NCBI RefSeq assembly: GCF_014842915.1
Contig: NZ_JACYXI010000008.1
Span: 186,001-250,000, forward strand
Reading direction: 5' to 3'
Source of the DNA: Roseibium litorale
Lineage (GTDB): Bacteria; Pseudomonadota; Alphaproteobacteria; Rhizobiales; Stappiaceae
DNA length: 64,000 nucleotides
Position 1 is the first letter of the stretch. Each line of letters starts with the position of its first letter. The notes under the pieces are model-generated. The model had not been told where the DNA came from, searched no databases, and saw only the letters and a list, made by a program, of their open reading frames with translations. The position numbers and the translations under genes were made by a program. Shown here piece by piece: positions 33,765 through 42,539 of this stretch.

Positions 33765-34751
33765 TCAGTTCGTCAGGCCGAGCAGTTTCGCGGTCGTGGC
33801 CACGCGTGTGTCAGCGGCCTCCAGTCTCGAGCGTGTTTGGTCGGCAGGCACGATGCTGAGCGGCATGTGCATGGTTTCAAGCTGTGTCTTTATATCCGGC
33901 TCGGCCATAATGGAGGCAAAGGCGTCGTAAATCGCCTGCGTCTTGTCCGCATCCATGCCGACCGGGCCCATGATCAGGAAATCGAGGCCGTACAACACAT
34001 TCTCATAACCATGCTCGGCAATGGACGGGACATCCGGTGTTGATGGATCGCGCGCGGGCTCGCCGCCGATGGTGCCGAGAATACGCAGCGCACCTGATTG
34101 CACGTATTGCAGTGTGCCTGCGGTATTGATCAACGCCGCGTCGATCTGATGACCCTGCAGCTGAACCAATTTGTCAGCGTCTCCTCCAGCATCGACGACC
34201 CGAAACTCCGCCCCGGAATCCATCATCAGAAGCCCGGCCATGAAATGCGTGGTGCCGCCGGTCTGTATGCCCAGCGAGATCGAATTCGGCTTTTCCTTCG
34301 CCGCGGCGACGAGGTCGGCGACATTCTTCCACGGGGAGTCCGCTGCCACCGCCAGGGCATATGTGCTGCCGACGGCCAGGGCCGCGGCCGTCGTGAAGTC
34401 CTTGAGTGGATTAGCTTCAAGTGCGCCGGTATGGTGCATCGCGAGGATACCGGAATGGAAAAACAGCAGGGTTTGACCGTCGGGAGCGGCGGTGCGCACG
34501 GTTTCCGCAGCGACCACGCCGCCGCCGCCGGGGTTGTTGACCACGACGAAGGGCTGGCCCAGCTTTTTCTGCAGCGCCGCGGCGATGATCCGCGCCGCCG
34601 CATCCGTGCCGCCGCCGGACCGGGCCGGGACGACCAGCTGCACGGCTCCATCTGGCCAGCCATTCGCGAAAGCGGGCACCGCGGCCATCATCGCCGCGCC
34701 AGTGCCAAGCGCCAGAAGCGCGCGACGTGACAGAATAGGATAATTAGTCAT
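33765..34751 (-). CDS. Second tripartite tricarboxylate transporter binding protein (TctC/Bug family)
   Basis: 328 residues from ATG 34751 (GGGAGGAACAAAA just upstream; the open frame begins at 34799). N-terminal LSRRALLALGTGAAMMAA with two Arg followed by PAFANGWPDGAVQ is a signal peptide, possibly twin-arginine. The mature part has the Bug fold (QLVVPARSGGGTDAAARIIA, VVNNPGGGGVVAAETVRT). A paralogue of the 30939-31895 protein, so two binding proteins feed one permease pair or broaden substrate range. First gene of the operon and divergent from a LysR gene. Confidence 0.92.
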   Translation of the reverse strand: MTNYPILSRRALLALGTGAAMMAAVPAFANGWPDGAVQLVVPARSGGGTDAAARIIAAALQKKLGQPFVVVNNPGGGGVVAAETVRTAAPDGQTLLFFHSGILAMHHTGALEANPLKDFTTAAALAVGSTYALAVAADSPWKNVADLVAAAKEKPNSISLGIQTGGTTHFMAGLLMMDSGAEFRVVDAGGDADKLVQLQGHQIDAALINTAGTLQYVQSGALRILGTIGGEPARDPSTPDVPSIAEHGYENVLYGLDFLIMGPVGMDADKTQAIYDAFASIMAEPDIKTQLETMHMPLSIVPADQTRSRLEAADTRVATTAKLLGLTN

Positions 34752-34849
34752 TTTTGTTCCTCCCAGAACTCTCCTCTGCCGCCAAGAGTATTGACACATG
34801 CCGTTTTTCGGAAATTGGTAATCGATGGCAGATATAAGGGATACTTATA

Positions 34850-35788
34850 GTGGCTCCTAACGCGCAGACCCTTTTGACACGCCTGACCACACGGTCGCGG
34901 TTGCGCCATATGCAGGCGCTGGTGATGTTGGACGATCTCCGGTCGATGACCCGTGCTGCGCAGGCAATGGGCATGACACAGCCCGCCATGACGCAACTTG
35001 TGGCGGAACTCGAGCAACTCCTTGAAGTCACTTTGTTTCTGCGTCATTCGCGTGGCGTCGATCCCACGCCGGTGGCGCAAGAGTTGTTACCGGTGGCGCG
35101 GCGTGTTCTGGTGGCCATGGAAGAAGGAGCGGCGGCGGTAGCGACGCGCATGCGCCGCGACTCGGGCCCAGTCCGTATCGCGGCCACTATTGCGGGTGTA
35201 GGCGCCTTGTTGGACCGCGCGCTGCCAACCTTGTTGAGGATCCACCCGAACTTGCGATTGCAGGTCGAGAGCGTGGTCGGGCAAGCGCTTCATGCGTCCT
35301 TCAACGAAGACGAAAGCGATATCATCCTGTGCCGGAGGCAGCGCGTGGTGACGGAAGGATGGGTGTTCGTGGAATGCTGCCCCGATGCAGCTGTAATTGT
35401 CGCCGGTCCAGGTCATCCGCTGGCGGGCAAGAGCAGCATCAACGCCGAGGAGTTGCGGCGCTGCGTCTGGCTTCAGAACCATGTTGCCAGCATCGCCCGT
35501 CATGCTTTGGACGATTTGCGCGAACGCCTCGGTTGGGACGACATCCGCGAAACGCACGTGATTTCCAGAATTCCGGAGCTTATCTGGGCGATGCTGCGGG
35601 AGGGGACGATGGTAGCGCTCGTCCCGCGCAGCGCGGTGCTGCCGCGGCTGACCGATGGCAATCTGGTGGAGCTGCCCTTCGATGTGAACTGGCCGCTGGA
35701 ACCTGTTGGATTCTATTGGCGGGCCGACACGGCGACATCGTCCGTGCGGCTTCTGGCGAAGGCGTTCGAAGCTTTGCGCCAGGATTGA
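34850..35788 (+). CDS. LysR-family transcriptional regulator
   Basis: 312 residues from a GTG at 34850. N-terminal winged helix (LRHMQALVMLDDLRSMTRAA, QAMGMTQPAMTQLVAELEQL) and a substrate-binding domain of the LysR family. It is divergent from the binding-protein gene at 34751 with 98 bases between, the standard place for a LysR activator of the transporter/esterase operon that runs left to 28946. Confidence 0.92.
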   Translation: MAPNAQTLLTRLTTRSRLRHMQALVMLDDLRSMTRAAQAMGMTQPAMTQLVAELEQLLEVTLFLRHSRGVDPTPVAQELLPVARRVLVAMEEGAAAVATRMRRDSGPVRIAATIAGVGALLDRALPTLLRIHPNLRLQVESVVGQALHASFNEDESDIILCRRQRVVTEGWVFVECCPDAAVIVAGPGHPLAGKSSINAEELRRCVWLQNHVASIARHALDDLRERLGWDDIRETHVISRIPELIWAMLREGTMVALVPRSAVLPRLTDGNLVELPFDVNWPLEPVGFYWRADTATSSVRLLAKAFEALRQD

Positions 35789-36256
35789 AGGTAACGCGGA
35801 TCCATGCTGTCCTGCCGGGTGGGGCGAAGGCCTCTTCGCGCAAATCGTAATTCTTGGGCCAGTCTTCGCCAAAGATGTCGAAGAGGTGGGCACCGCAGCT
35901 TGCAGGTCGATCCAGAGACCTCCCAAACGCCCCGCAAATTGCGCAGCCGGTCGCGGCGGCAGCGATAAGCAACCGCTATACCGTCGGTTAAGATGAGCTA
36001 TTAATCGTGGGTCGCCAATGCAGCTTCCGCGACGGCGATGTCCTGGGTCGCGGAGCCGTCAAGAACCGTGGCGAGACTCGCGTCCGAGGCCCGCGCCATC
36101 GCCTCTGGCAGGACGAGGACCGGGTGACGGCTCACCGACCGGTTCTTTCGCGTCACGCTTTGTATTTGGTGACGTTCTCCTCTTTGGTAGCAGGGTAATG
36201 GCTGATCCCGTCCGCGCCGCTGGTCACATCCCCCAGCACGAAAGCCTCGAAGCTTT
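35789..36256. other. Decayed region downstream of the deletion-fused sugar-acid gene
   Basis: No intact gene in about 470 bases. On the minus strand a 35-codon frame begins at the stop of the chimeric gene (MKSFEAFVLGDVTSGADGIS..., ending KYKA) and a second piece reads RHPVLVLPEAMARASDASLA and TVLDGSATQDIAVAEAALAT to a stop near 36008. Both look like pieces of real proteins but I cannot name them; they may be remains of the same deleted operon. Confidence 0.4.
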
Positions 36257-36688
36257 TCATGCCGGTGCCCAGACTTCGGCTAGTCCGCCGACCCAGGTAT
36301 TGGAGGGGTCGCAGGCAGCCTTCGCCTCTGCGAGTTTCATCGGATTGGGTGTGGCCCACTTCACGCCCTTGACGCTGGGAAGGGCGCATAGGCTGGCGAT
36401 GGCCTCCTTGCCTATGCTGTCATTGCGCAAGTATAGCATCGTTGGCAAACCGCCCGCAGCCAACACGCCGCGCTTAACGTCCTGCGGGCGTTCGCGGAAG
36501 TGCGCGTGGCAGGAGTTCAACTCGGACCAAGTATTCAGGATGCCGATCACGGGCTTGCGCCGGGAAGCGGCCTTGGAATAGCCCAATAGCATCATCCGCG
36601 AGCGATGTCCGAAGCTGCTCAGATCGTTGGGCGCAAACCATCGGGACGAGCGCAACTGCGAAGGCGGCTTGCAGGCTTTTGGTGTCAT
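36257..36688 (-). pseudogene. Deletion-fused chimera: IlvD/EDD-family dehydratase N-terminus joined to a DHDPS-family aldolase fragment
   Basis: From ATG 36688 (AGGAG seven bases upstream) the first 80 codons match sugar-acid dehydratases of the IlvD/EDD family (LRSSRWFAPNDLSSFGHRSR, KPVIGILNTWSELNSCHAHF, QDVKRGVLAAGG) and the last 60 codons match the middle of a dihydrodipicolinate synthase-like aldolase (LYLRNDSIGKEAIASLCALP, VKGVKWATPNPMKLAE, WVGGLAEVWAPA). Both parts are truncated, so a deletion of roughly 1.5-2 kb fused two neighbouring genes of a sugar-acid catabolic operon in frame. The catalytic Fe-S cysteines and Schiff-base region are lost, so the product cannot be active. Confidence 0.75.
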
Positions 36689-36710
36689 TTGGATACTCCT
36701 CGCTCGCAAC

Positions 36711-36728
36711 TATGTATGCGCATACATA
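36711..36728. promoter_or_regulatory. LacI-type operator 1
   Basis: TATGTATGCGCATACATA is a perfect 18-base palindrome with the CG centre typical of LacI-family operators. It lies 22 bases upstream of the start codon of the chimeric dehydratase remnant, at the promoter of the former operon. Confidence 0.8.
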
Positions 36729-36841
36729 AAAACCTGTCAACTTGCCCTAGGCGCTGTTATCTTAGATTTTTAGCCAGAAAATCATAAATTTGAGGCGAAT
36801 TCTCTTATTCCTTCACGCCGATTTTGGTGGGAAGAAGAAAT

Positions 36842-36861
36842 TTATGGATGCGCATCCATAA
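36842..36861. promoter_or_regulatory. LacI-type operator 2
   Basis: TTATGGATGCGCATCCATAA is a perfect 20-base palindrome that shares the ATG(G/T)ATGCGCAT(C/A)CAT core with operator 1. It lies 45 bases before the lacI-type gene start; the two operators are 132 bases apart, centre to centre. Confidence 0.8.
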
Positions 36862-36905
36862 CGTCGGGGTTGCATTCCTCGGCGCTTAGGCTAACGAATG
36901 AATGC

Positions 36906-37940
36906 ATGACCCAGAGCGACGATCCCAGCGGAGCCGGCCGTAAGCGCAACCAGCGCGGCGTAACCATGGAAGCGGTTGGCCGGATTGCCGGTGTCAGCCA
37001 GGTTACCGTCTCCCGCGCGCTATCCGACCCATCGAAGGTCTCGCCGCAAACCATGGCGCGTATCCGTGATGCCATCGCCGTCACGGGCTTCGTTCCGAAC
37101 GCGCTGGCAGGCGCGCTCGTCTCACGCAAGAGCATGATGGTGTCGGCGCTCGTGCCGTCGATCACGAATATTATATATGCCAGCATGCTGGCGCCTTTCA
37201 GCAGCGAACTGAAGAGCCGCGGCTATCAGATCCTGCTTTCTGAAACCGGCCTCGACCCCGATGAAGAGGCGGCCGTCGTTGAGGCTCACCTTTCGCGCCG
37301 TCCCGATGCCATTTGGCTGACGGGCGTGCATCATGCTGCTCGCACACGGCGGATGCTCATCGGTGCATCGATACCCGTCGTCGAGACCTGGGACATGACC
37401 GAGACGCCGATCGACCTTTGCGTTGGCTTTTCTCATGCGGCGTCAGGCCGCGCCGTTGCGGAATTCGCGCGGGAGGCCGGCTACACGAAAGGAGCCGGGA
37501 TAAGCGCGGGCGATGAACGCGCCCAGCGTCGCCTCGGCGCCTTTGCCAGCAGGTTTCGAGAGTTGAGCGGCTGCAACATTCCGGTCGTCACCGCCAGCTA
37601 TGGGAGCATTGCGGCCGGCCGGGCCATGCTCGCTGAACTATTGGACCGGCGCGGGTTTTCGGGAGGGCTTGTGGCCTGCAGTTCGGATGTCCTTGCGCAG
37701 GGGGTGCTGATAGAGGCGGCGGCGCGAGGTATTGCCGTGCCAACCGATCTAGCGGTTGTCGGCTTCGGTGACCAGGAGCTGGCCGAAACGGTGGAGCCCG
37801 GTTTGACCACGATCCGCGTCAATCGCGATGCCATGGGGCGCATAGCGGCGCAAGCCCTCCTAGCCCGGATCGGCGGAGAGACGCCGCCCCGCGATGTAAT
37901 CGATGTGGGTTTCACCCTGATCCGCCGAGCTTCGGCCTAA
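36906..37940 (+). CDS. LacI-family transcriptional repressor
   Basis: 344 residues from ATG 36906. The N-terminal DNA-binding part (VTMEAVGRIAGVSQVTVSRA, LSDPSKVSPQTMARIRDAIA and the hinge VPNALAGALVSRKSMMV) and a periplasmic-binding-like effector domain are intact. It resembles the GntR-like LacI regulators for sugar acids. Two perfect operators lie upstream (36711-36728 and 36842-36861), so it likely repressed the divergent sugar-acid operon and itself. The operon is now destroyed by deletion, leaving the repressor without its main targets nearby. Confidence 0.92.
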   Translation: MTQSDDPSGAGRKRNQRGVTMEAVGRIAGVSQVTVSRALSDPSKVSPQTMARIRDAIAVTGFVPNALAGALVSRKSMMVSALVPSITNIIYASMLAPFSSELKSRGYQILLSETGLDPDEEAAVVEAHLSRRPDAIWLTGVHHAARTRRMLIGASIPVVETWDMTETPIDLCVGFSHAASGRAVAEFAREAGYTKGAGISAGDERAQRRLGAFASRFRELSGCNIPVVTASYGSIAAGRAMLAELLDRRGFSGGLVACSSDVLAQGVLIEAAARGIAVPTDLAVVGFGDQELAETVEPGLTTIRVNRDAMGRIAAQALLARIGGETPPRDVIDVGFTLIRRASA

Positions 37941-37966
37941 GGCGGACGCTGTTTGGGAACGAGAAA

Positions 37967-38470
37967 GTGCATAACCTGGACATCCTGAATGATTTCCCTG
38001 CCGGAACACTGGAAACGTCGCTGTTGTGGGAGGCTCTGGTCGACATTGGCGAGAGACGGGATCTGGGAACGGGCCCGTTCGGCGCCCGGGGCATTGTACC
38101 CATTTTGGGCGGGGCCTTTCGCGGCGGAGTGGGAATGGGCGCGGCTCGCGAGGATTTCCACGGTTCGATCGAGCCGGGCGGGGCGGACAGGCAGACACTG
38201 CGCGCGGACGGTGCCAAGGAGCTCGATGCACTTTACGAGATGCGTGTGGCCGACCAGACCGTCCTGACTATTCGGAACTGTGTTGTCGTTGACGAGCAGG
38301 TGGCGGGGCCACGCTACGCGATCTCCCGGATTCACGTGACCGCACCGGAAGGGCGATGGTCCTGGCTCAATCGCCGTCTGATAATCGGAACATTGCAAAG
38401 CACGCGCCCGACGCGCCCAGCCGTCATCATCCGGGGATGGCTCGCCTGTCAAACGCCGGTGGACACTTGA
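37967..38470 (+). CDS. DUF3237-family protein
   Basis: 167 residues from a GTG at 37967. Segments such as PFGARGIVPILGGAFRGGVG, GGADRQTLRADGAKELDALY and RWSWLNRRLIIGTL match the DUF3237 family (small beta-barrel proteins, function unknown). It lies 26 bases downstream of the LacI gene in the same direction and may form an operon with it, suggesting a role linked to the degraded sugar or aromatic acid. The C-terminus runs into another open frame after 38470 that I could not identify. Confidence 0.75.
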   Translation: MHNLDILNDFPAGTLETSLLWEALVDIGERRDLGTGPFGARGIVPILGGAFRGGVGMGAAREDFHGSIEPGGADRQTLRADGAKELDALYEMRVADQTVLTIRNCVVVDEQVAGPRYAISRIHVTAPEGRWSWLNRRLIIGTLQSTRPTRPAVIIRGWLACQTPVDT

Positions 38471-38670
38471 GCGGGGAGCCCCTGCTCTTGGGGCAATTTG
38501 ACCCGTTTATTTGCCGCGAAACAGCACGTTGGACCACCGATGCGAATGACGAGCGCCTGTTGCGCTTCTATGACAGCACTAGCGGACAGCAAAATCCCGG
38601 CAAGCTTTTCTACCGTCTGGATGGCGATGCCCTGAAGCCTCTCGCCAGCTGATGCCGGGATGGTACCGAT

Positions 38671-38940
38671 TTAATCTTTCGTCGAATGGGCCCCATCATG
38701 CAGCCACTGTTTAAAAAGTCGCATCGACTGGCTTGCGGGAATGTTGACCGTCTTGGTGAACCAGTATCCATGGTTACTCCGGTGGCCCGGTCCCCCCGGG
38801 GATTGACGAGCCCGTCGGCAGTAAGTTCATAGGCAATCAGGCCATATGGGATCAGCGCCATGCCTTGACCCGCCTAGGCCGCGCAAATGACCAATGAGCG
38901 ATAGCTGAGGCGCGACTTCTGCGGTTTGCAAGGGCAGGGG
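38671..38940 (-). pseudogene. LysR-family regulator, C-terminal remnant
   Basis: In shifting minus-strand frames the sequence reads GQGMALIPYGLIAYELTADG, TGYWFTKTVNIPASQSMRLF and KQWLHDGAHSTKD to a TAA at 38671-38673. This is the C-terminal effector-domain end of a GcvA-like LysR protein. The rest of the gene is missing and an IS30 remnant starts 9 bases upstream, suggesting that the insertion cut the gene. Confidence 0.6.
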
Positions 38941-38948
38941 GCGTCCTC

Positions 38949-39693
38949 TCATTTCGCTGGCATCTTCTGCCTGAACACTTCGGCCGGCGTCTTCCATACG
39001 AGGCATTTCCATTGCGCCGCATTGAACCGGGTCACAGATCCCTTTCAACTCAGGACCGGTGACCCGGCTCATATTGAGTTTCCGGGGAAGTCATCGCCGG
39101 GCGCGCCGGCTGGTGTTTTCGACGGTGCCTTTTTGGCCAGTTCGCAGAGGGATCACAGAACCAGGTCTGGTCCCAATCTCTGCCTGAGGATGCGGCCAAG
39201 CTGTAAACTCGGCTCCACGGTCGAACGGGATAGATTTTCGCGGCCGGATTGCCCGGTGGCGCATCGCTTCGATGACCCTGCCGGGCACCAAATGCGTTTT
39301 CCTGTTGCCGTTCTTCAAAAGCACGGTGAACCGGGTGACGGGTTCTACCTGGGACGTGACGTTGCCAGCACTAAAGTGCTGTTTGAACAACATTAAATCG
39401 CCTTGCCGTTGGTCCAAGCATGCTGATGTCACGATGGAATTTGGGGGGCAGGCGCTTTCTCGCCCGTCTGGGCTTGCGAGACTTTCGATAGGCCGGCTGA
39501 TACCACCACAGCAAAATAACCAAGGACCCGGCAGCTGGTCATCTTGAAAATGGTTGCGTTTCAATTCCCGGAAAGTCTCCGAGCGGCGGCGTCCGAAGAT
39601 CTTCGCCATTGTCGCGGGAGACACTTTTGCCTGGCGCCAGCGCTCGATCTTGCGTCGCTCTTCACGCGAGAAATGGCTGTAACTCAAGCCCAT
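38949..39693 (-). pseudogene. IS30-family transposase, degraded
   Basis: The frame from 39693 begins with a clear IS30 helix-turn-helix (YSHFSREERRKIERWRQAKV, ATMAKIFGRRRSETFRELKR), loses the catalytic start to frameshifts, resumes with RFTVLLKNGNRKTHLVPGRV and KSIPFDRGAEFTAWPHPQAE, passes QKGTVENTSRRARR where the catalytic Glu is present, and after another shift ends with NAAQWKCLVWKTPAEVFRQK and a TGA at 38949-38951. Multiple frameshifts and an internal change make it non-functional. Confidence 0.85.
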
Positions 39694-39831
39694 GATGACT
39701 TGCTCCTGTCTGATAACGTATTGAATTCAAACAGAAGCCGCATTTGGAAATAGCGCGCACCTCAGGTGTTTTTTGAGCTGAGTTTTAAAGACTCGCGCCT
39801 TGGGAAACGCTTAACTTTACAATGCCTAGGC

Positions 39832-40779
39832 CTAGAAGCTCGCTGAAATCACCGTGCGGTCGTCGCAAGTCTCGATCGATGTCGATCCCTTGACTGCCGG
39901 GAAAAGGCGCGTCTTGTGAAAGTCAACCTGCTCGACACGGGCAAACTCGGCTTCCCAGTCAGCGCAGGTCGCACCTGTGCTGGGAATGGAAACATATCCG
40001 TCGGAGAAGATCTCGATGGTTTCGATTTCATCAGCGGCAAGACGGATGTCCGTCACTCCCTCGCTCAGGACACAGCTTCCGTTCAAGGAGGCATAGCCCA
40101 GCTCGTGCCGTGCATTGGCATAGTGGAACTGGGTGCGGATGCCTCCCATCAGGAAGCCGGCAATAAGTCCAAGGTCCAGCCCCGAGGCGCGTGCCGCCGC
40201 TTCCATGGCTTCGGAGGCTTCCTCCTGGCTCAGCCGGCCCTCATCAATCGAAGCTGCAAGCCCCAGAAAGATCGTGCGCCGGGTCGCATATTCGGCTTCA
40301 TCCGTAACACCCATCCGGGACGTCAGGGTTTTGAAAACGGCAACGCGCGCGGCAGTGCTTACCGTGTCGATGATCTTGTGATGCTGATAGACCGACTTGC
40401 CATTGATCCGCACACCCGTGTCACCGAGCGCCAGAATGCGGACACTGTCCTTGCCCTTCACGGCAATGGCGGCAGTCGTTGAGGGAGGATGCGCGATCCG
40501 GCAATCCTCCGCCGCAGCTTTAACGGCATCGCTGACGGCCTGGAAGATCGAACCCGCGCTTCCGGTGTCGAGGGCGTTCTTTGCCCGCAAGTCCGAAATG
40601 CAGCGGGCAGCGGCGCGAGCAGCAATCCGGCCGGAACTCTCCCCCTGATAATCCGCGCCAGTCGGATCCGTGGCGCCATCAAAGACGGCCAGCACCTGAT
40701 CCGGCTCAATCAAGATCAAATCGTCGCCCGGCCGATTGCCGGTCTTGTATTTTGAACGCGAGATCGCCTCGATGTTCAT
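39832..40779 (-). CDS. PP2C-like (PPM-type) phosphatase domain protein
   Basis: 315 residues from ATG 40779 (AAGGA six bases upstream; the frame is open to 40914 but that part overlaps the permease gene). It shows a PPM-phosphatase layout: LAVFDGATDPTGADYQGESS (metal-binding Asp/Gly), TTAAIAVKGKDSVRILALGD, IEIFSDGYVSIPSTG and CDDRTVISASF at the end with a DD pair. Last gene of the operon with the ABC importer. It may dephosphorylate a protein or, more interestingly, the imported sugar phosphate; the second idea is inference. Confidence 0.65.
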   Translation of the reverse strand: MNIEAISRSKYKTGNRPGDDLILIEPDQVLAVFDGATDPTGADYQGESSGRIAARAAARCISDLRAKNALDTGSAGSIFQAVSDAVKAAAEDCRIAHPPSTTAAIAVKGKDSVRILALGDTGVRINGKSVYQHHKIIDTVSTAARVAVFKTLTSRMGVTDEAEYATRRTIFLGLAASIDEGRLSQEEASEAMEAAARASGLDLGLIAGFLMGGIRTQFHYANARHELGYASLNGSCVLSEGVTDIRLAADEIETIEIFSDGYVSIPSTGATCADWEAEFARVEQVDFHKTRLFPAVKGSTSIETCDDRTVISASF

Positions 40780-40859
40780 GGGCATTCCTTCAAGACGCGT
40801 TGCCCCGCCCGGCGCGCTGCACCAGAGAACCAGACGGGGAGACTGAGAGGCCTTCGCGA

Positions 40860-42539
40860 TCAGACGAAAGCAGATTCCTTGCTTTCCGACATACGGAAGA
40901 CAGCGAAGACACAAAGGCCCGTGCTGAGCAACAGCACTGTCGAAAGCGCTGCGGCCGTTCCGAATTCGCCGTCGATCACCTGAATGTAGATCAGCACCGG
41001 CATGGTGATGGTCTTCGAGGTGTAGAGGATCAGGGTCGAGGACAGTTCATTGATCGCGGTGATGAAGCTCATCAACGAGCCGATGATCAGACCCGGCATC
41101 ATCAGCGGAACCGTCACGGAGGTGAAGGTCTTCGCGGGAGAAGCCCCCAGATTAACGGCCGCTTCTTCGATCGAAGGCTTGATCTGGCGCAGGATCGATG
41201 TCGTCGAACGAACCCCATAGGGAAGACGCCGGATGAAGACGATCAGCACGATGATCAACGCCGTTCCCGTGATATCGAAGGGCGGATGGCGGAAAGTCGC
41301 AACATATCCGATCGCCATCACGATGCCCGGGATAAGGTAAGGAACCATAAGCAGGAGATCGAGCGAGCCGGCGACCAGATTGTCCCGCCGCACCACGATG
41401 AAAGACAGGAGACCCGAGACGATCGCAATCAGCACCACTGCCGCCAGGGCAAAGAGGAAGCTGTTGGTGATTGCAGCAGGGGAATCCCGCAGGATGCGTG
41501 CATAGCTGTCGAGACCAAAGCCGCCCGTGAAGACCGGACCATTGGTGGCCAGGAACGAGGTGTAGACCACGGTGAAGGACGGCAGCATGGCGATGAAAAC
41601 CACGAAGTAGCAGAACCCGTGCACCAGCAGCGACTTCGAAGGCGGCATCGACTTCTTGACAGGCCGGTTGGTCATGGCGCCCGCATAGCGGCGCTTCGCC
41701 AGGATGCGGCGCTGAAGCAGCAGGGCTCCCATGGAAATCGCGATCATGACCATGGAAATGGTGACCGCCATCGTCGGGGTTCCGGCCATTTCGGAAGTGT
41801 ATTGCGAATAGGCAATGGTCGAGAGTGTCCGCACGCCCTGTCCCAGGATGGCCGGCGTGCCGAAATCCGCGATCGACAGGACGAAGCAGATGATTGCACC
41901 GGTGCTGACCGCCGGGAAAACCAGCGGCAGGGTCACCTTCATGAACCGCTCGAAAGCGGTGCAGCCAAGGTTTTCCGCCGCATCCTCAAACGACTTGTTG
42001 ATCGTGTTCAGCGCATTTTCAGTCATCAGATAGATGTAGGGGAAGAACTTCAGGCTGAAGACCAGAACGATGCCGGGAATGCCGTAGATCGTGGGAACGC
42101 TGATGCCGAACTGCTCCAGGAAATTGGTCACGGCACCGTTCGAGCCGAACAGCATGATCCAGGCATAGGCACCGATGAAGGGAGGGGCGCACAGCACAAG
42201 CACGGCAAAGGTCGCAATCACGGCCCGGCCGCGAATGCGATACCGCGAAGTGCAGAAGGCAAGCGGCACGCCGATCAGACAAGCTCCAAGCATGCCCAGA
42301 ACACCGATCATCAGCGTGTTCCAGAGTGCCGTGGTGTAGTACCTGCGCGAGAAGACCTGAATGTAGTTGGATATGCCGAGTTCGCCGGATTTCGCATCGA
42401 AGAAGCTGATTGCGAAAACGTTGAGGATCGGCAGGATCAGGAAAACGGCAAGCAACAGCACGGCCAGAACGGTCACGACCGTCCAGAAACCCGGCATGCG
42501 CAGTTTTCCCGCCAGGGGGGACATGGCGAGGCTCGTCAT
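40860..42539 (-). CDS. ABC transporter permease, FbpB/AfuB type (two fused permease halves)
   Basis: 559 residues with about 12 membrane helices in two homologous halves. Each half carries the cytoplasmic EAA loop (EDAAENLGCTAFERFMKVTL and EEAAVNLGASPAKTFTSVTV), the coupling site for the ATPase. Fused permeases of this size are known for Fe3+ (FbpB/SfuB), 2-aminoethylphosphonate and hexose-phosphate (AfuB) importers. Overlaps the ATPase gene by 4 bases. The operon contents argue for a phosphorylated substrate. Confidence 0.9.
   Translation of the reverse strand: MTSLAMSPLAGKLRMPGFWTVVTVLAVLLLAVFLILPILNVFAISFFDAKSGELGISNYIQVFSRRYYTTALWNTLMIGVLGMLGACLIGVPLAFCTSRYRIRGRAVIATFAVLVLCAPPFIGAYAWIMLFGSNGAVTNFLEQFGISVPTIYGIPGIVLVFSLKFFPYIYLMTENALNTINKSFEDAAENLGCTAFERFMKVTLPLVFPAVSTGAIICFVLSIADFGTPAILGQGVRTLSTIAYSQYTSEMAGTPTMAVTISMVMIAISMGALLLQRRILAKRRYAGAMTNRPVKKSMPPSKSLLVHGFCYFVVFIAMLPSFTVVYTSFLATNGPVFTGGFGLDSYARILRDSPAAITNSFLFALAAVVLIAIVSGLLSFIVVRRDNLVAGSLDLLLMVPYLIPGIVMAIGYVATFRHPPFDITGTALIIVLIVFIRRLPYGVRSTTSILRQIKPSIEEAAVNLGASPAKTFTSVTVPLMMPGLIIGSLMSFITAINELSSTLILYTSKTITMPVLIYIQVIDGEFGTAAALSTVLLLSTGLCVFAVFRMSESKESAFV

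Noticed and set aside
37860..38231. Open frames on the minus strand opposite the DUF3237 gene
   Set aside because: Pro/Arg-rich shadow frames; plus strand has DUF3237 features.
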